Shown: positions 34,523 through 41,916, counted from the stretch's first letter. The stretch: DNA of 41,916 bases from Brasilonema angustatum HA4187-MV1 (GCA_019359695.1 JAHHGV010000060.1:1-41916), one strand, 5' to 3'. Program-made: numbers and translations. Notes: generated by a model not told the origin, from the sequence alone.

Positions 34523-36700
34523 CTAACTTTTTAGCTGTAATTTCTCGTTAGTAAGAACGGAAGTAATATGAGAGCTAATTTGACTGTGGCGACGAGTAAT
34601 CAGCAGTGAAGAGCGACACTCAATGGCTAGTTCGTCTGTGTATCTTCCCAAGGTTTGACGTTCGATACCCCAAGCGCGGCTCGTACCAGCAATAGTCAGA
34701 TCAACAGCTTCAGAGGCTGCCACTACAACTTGAATTGGCTCTATGGCTTCGACTATTTTGATATCAATGCGATCGCTTACACTTTGAGGCAATTGCTCCA
34801 TTACGTTGTGAAGCTCGTAACTGAGTTCATTTCTGACTTGATTCTCTGCCACAACCTGTAAAACCTGTAATCGGCAGGTATCACGATTTACTAACAATCT
34901 CAAAGCCAGTATCATTGCTAAATCGTCATGAATGTTTGCAGAATAAGGAACCAACAACCTTTCTAAACGCTCTTGTCCTCGATCTATAAACACCGCCACA
35001 TCCACTTGTGCATTGGTGAGAATTTGACCAACTCGTCCACCTAAGCGATTCTTACTAAAAGCTGGACGATGCCATCCTACTAAAACTAAGTTAGCTTGCT
35101 CAAGTAAGGCAATCCGTGCTGTTTCTCGTCCAACATTGGTGGATGTGCAAACAATAGGATGCATATAGAAGCGTGCTTCTGATGGTTCTAGACGTGAAAT
35201 CAATTCTTCTAGTTGTTGGCGGCGCTGTGCAATAACTCTATCTGCTTCTTGTGGAGTACTTTCAAAGCCATAGTCTTCTTGCAATTCAATCAAACTGAGT
35301 GGGTAAACAACGGCGGGTTGTCGATAGTTGATAGCGATCGCAACAGCTAACTCCACTAAACCTTTTTGACTATTGGGATTTGCAACTGGAACCAAAATTC
35401 CGTAAGGACGATTGTAATCTTTACCACCAGAGGTGTCTGTTTCTTTTTCTTCTGGTTCTTGCTCAACTACATCCAACTTGATCAGCTTTTTCGGATAAGT
35501 TTGCTCTAACAGTGGCGAAGTCATAAATGTTGTGACTAGTGCCATAATAACCAGCATGGTAAATAGTAGCGGCGAAATGACTCCAAGACTCAGACCAATA
35601 TTTAGCACTATCAGTTCAGTTAAGCCGCGAGTATTCATCAACCAACCTAGTGCTGAGGCTTCTCGCTTCTCTATACCACTGACACGTGCTGCTACATAAG
35701 TGCCAACGTATTTACCTATGATTGCCACTGCGAGCACAGCTAAGCACAGTGCCCATAATTCTGGTTTATTCAGCAAACCAATTTCCGTGCGCAAACCACT
35801 ATAAGCAAAGAACACTGGTAGCAAAAATATTAGCACAAAATCTTCGGTTTTTATTGCTAATTCCCGCACTAAACCTGCATTCTTTGGCATGGCTGCTCCT
35901 AGTAAAAAAGCCCCAAATATGAGGTGAATGCCAATCAGTTCGGTAATCAGAGCAGAAGCAACCACTGCCATGTAAATTAAAGCTAAAACTAATTGGCTGA
36001 GGCGTCCAGTCCGACGGTAGTAGTTGGCAAGGCGTTTCAAGAAAATTCGCCCTACTGTCATCATTAAGCCGATATAGATCAGGGAGTATAAAATCGTGGG
36101 AATAGCTTTGACAAAACTACCAGTATGTGCGACAGCAATAGCCACTGCCAACAAACACCAAGCAGTGACGTCATCTACTGCAGCACAAGTCAGCGCCAAA
36201 GTTCCCAAACGTGTTTTTTGCAAATTATTTTCAGTAATAATCCGTGCTAATACTGGAAAAGCAGTAATCGACATTGCTGCTCCCAGAAACAGTGCGAAGG
36301 CGGTAAACGACACACTAGCATTGGAAACTAGGGGGTACAGCAGAACTGCTAGCAGCGTTCCTAATGAAAACGGTACTAAAATACTGACGTGAGAAGTTAA
36401 GATTGCTACCTCTAAATTGCCACTGAGGTATTTGGGGTTTAACTCTAACCCAATCAAAAACATGAAGAAAATTAGCCCTACCTGAGACAACACATTCAGG
36501 AAGGGAATTGTTTCGGGTGGAAACAAGGTAGATGCTAATCCTGGAGCAACCAAACCAAAAAGAGATGGTCCGAGCATTATCCCAGCAACGATCTCTCCAA
36601 TGACTAATGGTTGGTTAATCCACCGGAAGGCGAGTCCTACTAGCCGTGACAGTCCGATAACAATAAGCACTTCAACGAGAACGAGAATAACTGTCTGCAT
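34523..36700 (-). CDS. CPA2-type cation/proton antiporter with Usp domains
   Basis: 725 residues. Residues 1-400 are a Na+/H+ exchanger-fold membrane domain of about 12-13 helices with PLVIGEIVAGIMLGPS (31-46), MFLIGLELNPKYL (80-92), MSITAFPVLARI (143-154) and the ion-binding aspartate pair in CAAVDDVTAW (D176/D177). The soluble C-terminus (about 425-725) holds two Usp-like units: GILVPVANPNSQKGLVELAVAIA ... LVLVGWHRP, then LLVPYSANIHDDLAMILALRLL ... DLTIAGTSRAWGIE, probable nucleotide-responsive regulators. Candidate substrates are K+ or Na+. The start is supported by GAGGAAAAC. Followed by the exported hypothetical gene. Confidence 0.9.
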   Translation of the reverse strand: MQTVILVLVEVLIVIGLSRLVGLAFRWINQPLVIGEIVAGIMLGPSLFGLVAPGLASTLFPPETIPFLNVLSQVGLIFFMFLIGLELNPKYLSGNLEVAILTSHVSILVPFSLGTLLAVLLYPLVSNASVSFTAFALFLGAAMSITAFPVLARIITENNLQKTRLGTLALTCAAVDDVTAWCLLAVAIAVAHTGSFVKAIPTILYSLIYIGLMMTVGRIFLKRLANYYRRTGRLSQLVLALIYMAVVASALITELIGIHLIFGAFLLGAAMPKNAGLVRELAIKTEDFVLIFLLPVFFAYSGLRTEIGLLNKPELWALCLAVLAVAIIGKYVGTYVAARVSGIEKREASALGWLMNTRGLTELIVLNIGLSLGVISPLLFTMLVIMALVTTFMTSPLLEQTYPKKLIKLDVVEQEPEEKETDTSGGKDYNRPYGILVPVANPNSQKGLVELAVAIAINYRQPAVVYPLSLIELQEDYGFESTPQEADRVIAQRRQQLEELISRLEPSEARFYMHPIVCTSTNVGRETARIALLEQANLVLVGWHRPAFSKNRLGGRVGQILTNAQVDVAVFIDRGQERLERLLVPYSANIHDDLAMILALRLLVNRDTCRLQVLQVVAENQVRNELSYELHNVMEQLPQSVSDRIDIKIVEAIEPIQVVVAASEAVDLTIAGTSRAWGIERQTLGRYTDELAIECRSSLLITRRHSQISSHITSVLTNEKLQLKS

Positions 36701-36953
36701 GTTTTCCTCACAATCGACTATCCAGTGGTCTAAAGATGATTCTTTATAACCCTTTAATATGTCAAGTCAACGTTATCTAGTTTACTTATAGTAATTCGTG
36801 GTGTTAATTGTTGTTAACAAGCGCCGTTGTATCTTGGGAAACTCATCATCTAATAGACCAAGTAACAAAGTGGCATATGCTTTGCGTAAGCATCAGATTT
36901 AAGCATGAAGTTCAACAAAGGACAGGGTTACAAAACCTTATATACGGAAAACT

Positions 36954-37709
36954 ATGGGATTAGGCGAACGCGTTAACCGAGTCATAAAAGCAAACTTGAA
37001 TGATATTGCAGGCAATTTCAACCGGATAGAAGGAGAAATGTTTATTGCTGGAGGAGGTGTAGCGGGTGCGGGAATTTCTGCTATGGTTGGCAACATGGGT
37101 CTAGCTGGCATGGGCACAGCAGTGGGAATTTATGCGCCTCATTTGATAGCTGTAGGGACGGTTACTGGGGCTGCTGCTTATGGAGTCAAAAAAGGAGTGG
37201 AAAATCAAGATCCTTTGGCTGTAGGTGCAGCAGTACTCGGCTCAGTTGGCGGTGCGGGTGTTTATGCAACGATCGGAAATATGGGATTAGTTGTGGCTGG
37301 CACGGGTTTTAGTATAGGCATGGCTCATGTCGTGTCTGTGGGCGCAGTAGTTGGACTTGGGGTTTACGGTTTGTCGAAAGTTCTGGACAAATCCGATAAT
37401 CTTAACAAAATAAGGTGCAGCATACAGCAAAGCATTGAAAGTACTACAGGAAACACTAAGCATTTGCAATTACAGTACAAGCAAGCTGAAGACGAAATCC
37501 AAGCATGGTATCAAGTCGCGGTGCTAGCTTTGAAAAAAGAACGTTTGGATTTGGCTCGTGAGGCTTTGAATCGCAAGTACATTTATCAAGAAACTGCTAA
37601 GAGTCTGAAAAATCAGATTGATCAGCTCCTCAGAGTTATAAGGGGTAGGCTGAAAACCCTTGAGGGACAGGCACGTAGTGCCGATTCCCGTACTTCAGGC
37701 AAGGGATGA
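36954..37709 (+). CDS. PspA/Vipp1-like protein with duplicated Gly-rich hydrophobic insert
   Basis: 251 residues. Residues 1-18 (MGLGERVNRVIKANLNDI) match the membrane-binding helix 0 of PspA/Vipp1 (IM30). Residues 172-238 match the helix 2/3 hairpin, including QAEDEIQAWYQVAVLALKKERLDLAREALNRK and YQETAKSLKNQIDQLL. Between them (about 30-145), instead of the coiled helix 1, lies a glycine-rich hydrophobic region made of two related 36-residue units: VGNMGLAGMG...AAAYGVKK (45-80) and IGNMGLVVAG...LGVYGLSK (107-142). The usual C-terminal helices 4-6 are missing. I infer an ESCRT-III-like protein inserted into, not merely bound to, a membrane. The last dozen codons may have been altered by the adjacent mobile element. 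Confidence 0.6.
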   Translation: MGLGERVNRVIKANLNDIAGNFNRIEGEMFIAGGGVAGAGISAMVGNMGLAGMGTAVGIYAPHLIAVGTVTGAAAYGVKKGVENQDPLAVGAAVLGSVGGAGVYATIGNMGLVVAGTGFSIGMAHVVSVGAVVGLGVYGLSKVLDKSDNLNKIRCSIQQSIESTTGNTKHLQLQYKQAEDEIQAWYQVAVLALKKERLDLAREALNRKYIYQETAKSLKNQIDQLLRVIRGRLKTLEGQARSADSRTSGKG

Positions 37710-37719
37710 AAGCCACTAC

Positions 37720-37735
37720 GTAGCCTTTAGGCTAC
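37720..37735. repeat. Subterminal hairpin of the IS605-type left end
   Basis: GTAGCCT, loop TT, AGGCTAC: a perfect 7-bp stem 9 bp before the tnpA stop codon. A second possible stem pairs GTAGTG near 37674 with CACTAC at 37714-37719, inside the 3' end of the PspA-like gene, so the element boundary may lie slightly left of 37710. Confidence 0.45.
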
Positions 37736-37790
37736 AATAAAGCTTATTCTCGCTGCTGTGCAATATAGTTCTTAACCCTCTTTTGTCACT

Positions 37791-39101
37791 CTAGGCAGAG
37801 GAAAAGGAGAAATAAGGGATATTGAAGTTTGGAAAAATTGAACGAGTTAGATTATTGACAAGCATTTGAAGTTTAAAAAATCCTTCAGATAACTTAGGAA
37901 CTGTAAAAACTTGTAACCAAGGTTTAATTAGGTTAAATAGTACAAATGGTTGAAGTATCAAACGGAGATTATTAAGAATATTATTCCAAACATTTCCTTT
38001 ATCCCACCAAGGATGCGATGAAAAATTAGATTCCGATTGTGGTGGTAATTTCAGTAGTTGTTCAGAATGGAGACTAACCATTAAATAAGCACTCAAAACA
38101 ATTTTCCACCATTTTTCTATCTGGGGATAATTAGTTAGACGAAAATCTGCCCATCCTAATTCATTTTTACTCTGCTTTAAACCATATTCTACCCAAGTTC
38201 TTAAACCGTAAAAATTACCAACTTCTCTCGGCGTAATTTCTGGAAACTTACTCATTACGTACCAAGTAGTGTTTTTGGGAAGAACTTCAATATCCGTCGT
38301 GATTTGCCAATACCTAATTTCTGGATTATCGCCAGAGATTATCTCTCTAATATATCTATTTTCGGAACTTAAATCTGAAAAAACTCTCTTGAATCTTTGC
38401 CACTCTGAATACTTTACTTTTGAGTCTGTAACTCGCCAAGCATTATGATTCGAGCGAATTGCAACTATAAAATTTAGACTGAATTCATCTAATCTTTGAA
38501 TAAAATTCTTTCCACTCTCACCATAGAAACTATCTGCTAGGACAAGATTAAATTTAAACCCCATAGAGCGCAATTTTCTAATCATTATCGCTGCAATTTC
38601 AGGTTTGGTTAAATATTTATCCCCTGGTTGTAGCCTTTCTCTCGGTTTATATATTTCAAATATTAAAGGAAACGTCATTCCAGATAAGACACCATATGCT
38701 GTAACTGCAACAATACCATTGTCTGTTTTACCTAAATTTCCAATGTACTGCCGTTTGACATAATCCGTTGTATTTCCTTTTTTCTTATCCCCTGTTTCAT
38801 CAATAATTAATACTATTGGACGACCTTGAAGGATATATAGTATTAATTCTAATCTTTGTCTCCTTAATTCTTCTACATTCCAGGGTGATTCTGTTAAAAA
38901 ATGGTGTAACGGTTGATGATTTTCTAAGCCTGCTACTTTAGCGATCGCTGGCAGTCTTTTCCGTTTTATATCAGATACTATTCCCACATGAAGATATTTG
39001 AAAGCTTCAAAGCTTCTCACTTCTGTAAACAGCTTTTGATACAGCTGACAGTACTAATCTACAAATTTTACTGTAGGTGCTGGCGGACGAGGTTCAACCA
39101 T
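37791..39101 (-). pseudogene. IS701-family DDE transposase with an amber codon near its start
   Basis: The full frame starts at ATG 39101 (MVEPRPPAPTVKFVD) and meets TAG at 39054-39056, codon 16, then continues YCQLYQKLFTEVRSFEAF... to the stop at 37791, 436 codons in all. Family members I recall have D-E-Y where this copy has D-stop-Y, so a GAG to TAG change is likely. Catalytic residues are intact downstream: IIDETGDKKKG, LADSFYGES, and YGLKQSKNELGWADFR. A GTG at 39020 could restart translation and give 409 residues lacking the first 27. Whether that product is active is unknown. Confidence 0.8.
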
Positions 39102-39120
39102 ACTTTCTGCTTCGGTTTTC

Positions 39121-39155
39121 GCGATACGCTTTGCGTCAAGCCAGAGGCTTATCGC
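39121..39155. repeat. Palindromic repeat in the IS701 transposase leader
   Basis: GCGATA ... TATCGC bracket a unit with CGCTTTGCGTC and AAGCCAGAGGCTT, a known type of dispersed cyanobacterial palindrome. It lies between the IS right inverted repeat and the transposase ATG, an unusual place for a host-type extragenic repeat. Confidence 0.45.
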
Positions 39156-39242
39156 CCTTAATTATACTCTGCCTAGAGTGACAAAAGAGGGTTAACCGCT
39201 TCAGTAGAAATATTACCAGCAGTCGAAACAAAGTAGCTAGTA

Positions 39243-40526
39243 CAACATGGCGTAAATTCGGTTAGGGTAGAAATGATAGAGATAAGCTAAAATACTTATG
39301 CCCAGCTAACCGCTAAAAATTAGCTTGAGTGATGTAGACCAGCAAACCCTAGAAAAATTAGCGAATCGTCCCAGTACATCACAGCAAATTGCAGAACGTG
39401 CCCGGATTGTACTAAATGCTTCTGTTGGTAAGAACAATGCCGAAATTGCTCGGACGCTCAATGTTAGTATCAAGATGGTACGGCAGTGGAGACGGCGTTG
39501 GGTTGATACCAACGAGCAATCTAAAGTAGTAATGGAGCGATTGCAAGATAATGAGCGTCCTGGTGCACCGTTAAAATTTACGCTGGAACAACAAGTTGAA
39601 TGTATGGCGATCGCCTGCCGTGACCCGATGGAATATAATCGTCCCATAAGTCATTGGAGCGTTTATGAACTAGCGGATGAGTTGATCAATCAAGGGATTG
39701 TGGAACAGATATCCCCTCGTCAGGTCGGACGATGGTTAGCCGAAGCAGAACTTAAACCGCACCAGTCTCGGTACTGGCTTTTTCCCCCCGTATGACCCTA
39801 AGTTTGAAGTCAAAGTAGAAGATATTAGCCAACACTATCTGAGCGCCCCAATACGAGCCGAACTGGGAGAACGTACTATTAGTATTGATGAAATGACAGG
39901 CATTCAAGCCCTAGAACGCGCCTTGCCTAATTTACCGATGCGGCCAGGAAAAGTCGAATGTCGAGAATTTGAATATATTCGGCACGGTACACAAACTTTG
40001 ATTGCCAATTTTGATGTTGTGACAGGTAAAATTGTTGCTCCTACTATTGACCATCATAGGACTGAAGCTGATTTTGAAACCCATTGTCAACGCTTAATTA
40101 GTTCTGACCCAAATGCCAACAAGTGGCATTTGATTATGGACTGTCTAAACATCCACCAATCAGAATCTTTGGTACGATGGATTGCAAATCAGGAAGGAAT
40201 TTCCCAGGAAACTTTAGGTGTTAAGGGCAAGTCTGGCATCCTGCAATCGATGGAAACTCGCGCCGAGTTTCTTGCCAATCCCAAACACAAAATTGTCTTT
40301 CATTTTACGCCAAAGCACTGTTCATGGCTCAATCAAGTCGAAATTTGGTTCAGCATTTTAACACGCAAACTTTTACGAAGAGGTAGTTTTTCCTCTCAGA
40401 TGGATCTTAAACAGCAGATATTAAATTTTATTGACTACTTCAACAAAAAAATGGCCCGTCCTTTCCAATGGACTTTTAAGGGTAAACTTTTAGCGGCATA
40501 AACCTATCTAAATTTACGCCATTGTG
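39243..40526. mobile_element. IS630-family insertion sequence, about 1284 bp
   Basis: Flanked by TA (39241-39242 and 40527-40528), the target duplication of IS630/Tc1-type elements. The ends are imperfect inverted repeats: left CAACATGGCGTAAATTCGG and right (reverse complement) CACAATGGCGTAAATTTAG. A second internal inverted pair, CCGCTAAAA (39310-39318) and TTTTAGCGG (40488-40496), marks the subterminal regions. Excision in silico restores the tnpA frame at this site. Confidence 0.88.
39325..40501 (+). pseudogene. IS630-family transposase in two frames (frameshift at T5C6)
   Basis: The upstream frame (39325-39795, TTG start) encodes the helix-turn-helix part: ARIVLNASVGKNNAEIARTLNVSIKMVRQWRRRW. 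It runs into CTTTTTCCCCCCG at 39778-39790 and stops at TGA. The +1 frame continues from about 39788 as [21 protein letters not shown], through ISIDEMTG (first catalytic Asp), [10 protein letters not shown] (second Asp) and [15 protein letters not shown] (catalytic Glu), to 40501. Skipping one base, or one C fewer in the run, gives a complete enzyme. This may be programmed frameshifting or transcript slippage, or an inactivating indel or base-calling error in a homopolymer. Confidence 0.8.
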
Positions 40527-40944
40527 TACTAGGAGTCCATAAAGTTGGAAGCTTTAATAACTCTGGGAATTCCTTACGTAAGAAATGAGATGCTCTACCT
40601 TTGATTCGGTTCATGATAGTGGCTGGACAATCAGTAGGTTTAGTATTTACAAACAAATGAACGTGGTCAGGCATGATTTCCATAGCTACTATTTTCCACC
40701 TGTTCTCATTGCATACGTCGCAAATAATTTGTTGTAACCGTTCTGCTACTTCTTCTGTCAGCACTTTTTTGCGACGTTTGGGAATAAATACAAAGTGATA
40801 ATTCAATAAAGCTATTGCATTTCCTTCATGCCTGTACTCATCTGGAGAAAATTTAGACATTCTTCTGAAATTGTTTGTAGTCAGCTTGTCTATATATATT
40901 GTATATTAAACATAACTAGTAAACAGTCAGGAGGTGATTAAGTA

Positions 40945-41892
40945 GTGCTGGTTTTAGAAATGAAAGTCAAAGGAAACCGTCAGCAGTATCAAGCAATTGA
41001 TGAAGCTATCTGCACAACTCAATTCATTCGTAATAAAGCCATTAGATATTGGATGGACGCACCCAGAGACGCAAAGTCTGCCGGAGGGAGTACTCCCCCC
41101 GGCGAGCTTTGCGCAAAAATTAACAAAATTATTTTAAATAACTATTCCACAGCACTACGTAAAGAATTTAAGTTTGTGGAAGAGTTAAATTCAATGGCTT
41201 GTCAATCTGCAACAGAAAGAGCTTGGCTAAGTATTGACAGATTTTACGCGAATTGCAAGTCCAAAAAACCAGGAAACAAAGGTTTTCCACGTTTTCAAAA
41301 AGACAATAGGTCGGTTGAATATAAAACGTCTGGATGGTCGTTACATTCAACAAAACGACGGATTACCTTTACAGATAAAAAAGGCATTGGTCAAGTCAAA
41401 CTACTAGGTAAATGGGACATCCACACCTATTCAGTCAAATCAATCAAGCGTGTCCGATTAGTTCGCAAAGCCGACGGGTATTACTGTCAGTTTGCAATTA
41501 ACGTTGATATTCAACCAGAAAACCAAATTGCAGACGGTGAGATAGGCTTAGATGTTGGACTTGAGCATTTTTACTCCGATTCAAACGGACATCATGAACC
41601 TAATCCCAAGTTTTTAAGAAAAGCTGAAAAAGCTATTAAGCACGTACAAAGGCAAATCTATAAAAAGGAAAAAGGTAAGAATCAACGGCGCAAAGCAAGG
41701 CAGAGATATGCCAAAAAACATTTAAGAGTAAGTAGGCAACGGAATGAACACGCTAAGAGAGTAGCGCGTAACGTATGCAAGGCTAACGCCTGTGCGATTC
41801 GTTGTGAAGTGAATCACGGTAACCAGCCCGTAAATAACCTCACCAACCCGGCAGCAGATTACTGCCAACAAAAGGTTGAACTCTCGGTCTGA
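40945..41892 (+). CDS. tnpB: TnpB (IS605 OrfB), truncated or interrupted at its 3' part
   Basis: GTG start at 40945 with AGGAGGTG upstream. Residues 1-280 are TnpB: QQYQAIDEAICTTQFIRNKAIRYWMD, LRKEFKFVEELNSMACQSATERAW, GNKGFPRFQK, and the first RuvC aspartate in IGLDVGLEHFYSD (D203), then the bridge-helix-like RRKARQRYAKKHLRVSRQRNEHAKRVARNVCKANA. TnpB proteins are RNA-guided nucleases. After A282 homology ends: the expected (L)VAIEDL glutamate, CxxC zinc motif and last aspartate are missing, replaced by NHGNQPVNNLTNPAADYC and a stop at 41892. A 14-codon palindrome is inserted at residues 43-56. Not a working nuclease unless an intron is removed. Confidence 0.8.
   Translation: MLVLEMKVKGNRQQYQAIDEAICTTQFIRNKAIRYWMDAPRDAKSAGGSTPPGELCAKINKIILNNYSTALRKEFKFVEELNSMACQSATERAWLSIDRFYANCKSKKPGNKGFPRFQKDNRSVEYKTSGWSLHSTKRRITFTDKKGIGQVKLLGKWDIHTYSVKSIKRVRLVRKADGYYCQFAINVDIQPENQIADGEIGLDVGLEHFYSDSNGHHEPNPKFLRKAEKAIKHVQRQIYKKEKGKNQRRKARQRYAKKHLRVSRQRNEHAKRVARNVCKANACAIRCEVNHGNQPVNNLTNPAADYCQQKVELSV
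41071..41112. repeat. 42-bp palindrome inserted in frame in tnpB
   Basis: GCAAAG...CTTTGC with core GGAGGGAGTACTCCCCCC; the two 21-bp halves differ at four positions, all transitions that keep G-U pairing in RNA. Length 42 (14 codons) preserves the tnpB frame, adding KSAGGSTPPGELCA between APRDA and KINK. Normal TnpB lacks such a segment here. Confidence 0.6.
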
Positions 41893-41916
41893 TACGGGTG
41901 AAAGTCCCGTCTACCA
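41792..41916 (+). other. Possible 5' end of a group II intron inside tnpB
   Basis: TnpB similarity stops abruptly at GCTAACGCCT, and the next bases, GTGCGATTCG, fit the GUGYG consensus at group II intron 5' ends. The following 120 bp (AATCACGGTAACCAGCC, CGGTCTGATACGGG-TGAAAG-TCCCG) look like structured RNA rather than protein coding and recall cyanobacterial group II intron starts. The body and any reverse transcriptase would be beyond the window. The alternative is simple decay or another mobile insertion. Confidence 0.45.

Larger units (their letters stand above)
37776..39191. mobile_element. IS701-family insertion sequence, 1416 bp
   Basis: Perfect 25-bp inverted repeats (37776-37800 and 39167-39191; outer bases CCCTCTTTTGTCACTCTAGG) flanked by TTAA on both sides (37772-37775, 39192-39195), a 4-bp target duplication. 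The transposase stop codon lies inside the left repeat. Perfect repeats and an intact duplication imply a recent insertion into tnpA. Confidence 0.92.
37744..40860 (-). pseudogene. tnpA: TnpA (Y1 HUH transposase), split in three by two insertions
   Basis: The first segment (40860-40527) encodes NYHFVFIPKRRKKVL ... MPDHVHLFV, carrying the HUH histidines, up to LPTLWTPS. There an IS630 element (39243-40526) interrupts it. Joining across one TA gives TSYFVSTAGNISTEAV (39242-39196), where an IS701 element interrupts again. Joining across one TTAA gives KNYIAQQRE and stop at 37744. The rebuilt protein is in frame throughout and ends with the helix carrying the catalytic tyrosine (AVKNYI). As it stands, translation from 40860 stops after 118 codons with WRKFR read from the IS630 end, and lacks the tyrosine: inactive unless both elements excise. 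Confidence 0.88.
37710..41916. mobile_element. IS200/IS605-type element with nested insertions (right end outside)
   Basis: Divergent tnpA (minus, 40860 downward) and tnpB (plus, 40945 upward) define an IS605-like unit. Its left end must lie between the PspA-like stop (37709) and the reconstructed tnpA stop (37744-37746), where a 7-bp hairpin (37720-37735) is found, as expected for the subterminal hairpins of this single-strand transposing family. About 2.7 kb of IS701 and IS630 DNA is inserted in tnpA. The right end is beyond the window, past a probable second disruption of tnpB. Confidence 0.65.

Noticed and set aside
39306-39647. Minus-strand frame opposite the IS630 transposase
   Set aside because: Pure antisense of a recognised transposase.

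Overview
The window looks like chromosomal DNA of a filamentous, probably heterocyst-forming cyanobacterium (Nostocales-like; genus not determinable by eye). The evidence is a phycobilisome rod-core linker (CpcG), the photosynthetic NDH-1 subunit NdhN, a ribosomal cluster that starts at rplC and lacks rpsJ, about a dozen HIP1 octamers (GCGATCGC), heptameric STRR-type repeats, and many palindromic or MITE-like intergenic repeats.

Layout. 1-425: 5' remnant of a transposase gene and a MITE-like element. 427-4699 (minus): four genes, a nitrate/bicarbonate/cyanate-type ABC importer in the order permease, binding protein, ATPase, followed by a UspA-like protein. 5246-6439 (plus): a cytosolic histidine kinase with an RsbRD-like N-terminus. 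6450-7610 (minus): RNase III with an unusual N-terminal domain that I read as Swt1-type HEPN. 8210-8962 (minus): cpcG. 8963-10213: a repeat-filled gap with two MITE-like units, one nested in another, and a strong hairpin terminator.

10214-29430 (minus): the S10-spc-alpha supercluster, rplC-D-W-B, rpsS, rplV, rpsC, rplP, rpmC, rpsQ, rplN-X-E, rpsH, rplF-R, rpsE, rplO, secY, adk, infA, rpmJ, rpsM, rpsK, rpoA, rplQ, truA, rplM, rpsI, rpmE, prfA. Gene order is canonical for cyanobacteria, but several gaps are swollen by repeats, most strikingly 1.1 kb between rpsK and rpoA.

30281-36700: ndhN, an ABC-2 permease, a DUF3172 protein, a periplasmic AMIN-domain protein with a proline-rich tandem repeat, a secreted hypothetical protein and a CPA2-type cation/proton antiporter with Usp domains. 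36954-37709: a PspA/Vipp1-like protein in which a duplicated glycine-rich hydrophobic segment appears to replace helix 1.

37710-41916: a nested mobile-element pile. An IS200/IS605-type unit (tnpA minus, tnpB plus) has its tnpA split by an IS701-family element (TTAA duplication) and an IS630-family element (TA duplication). Removing both restores an intact tnpA frame, including the catalytic tyrosine. tnpB carries an in-frame 42-bp palindrome, and its 3' part is lost at a junction that may be the 5' end of a group II intron.

Best candidates for something undescribed: the HEPN-RNase III fusion, the membrane-inserted PspA-like protein, and palindromic repeats lodged in or beside three different transposase genes.
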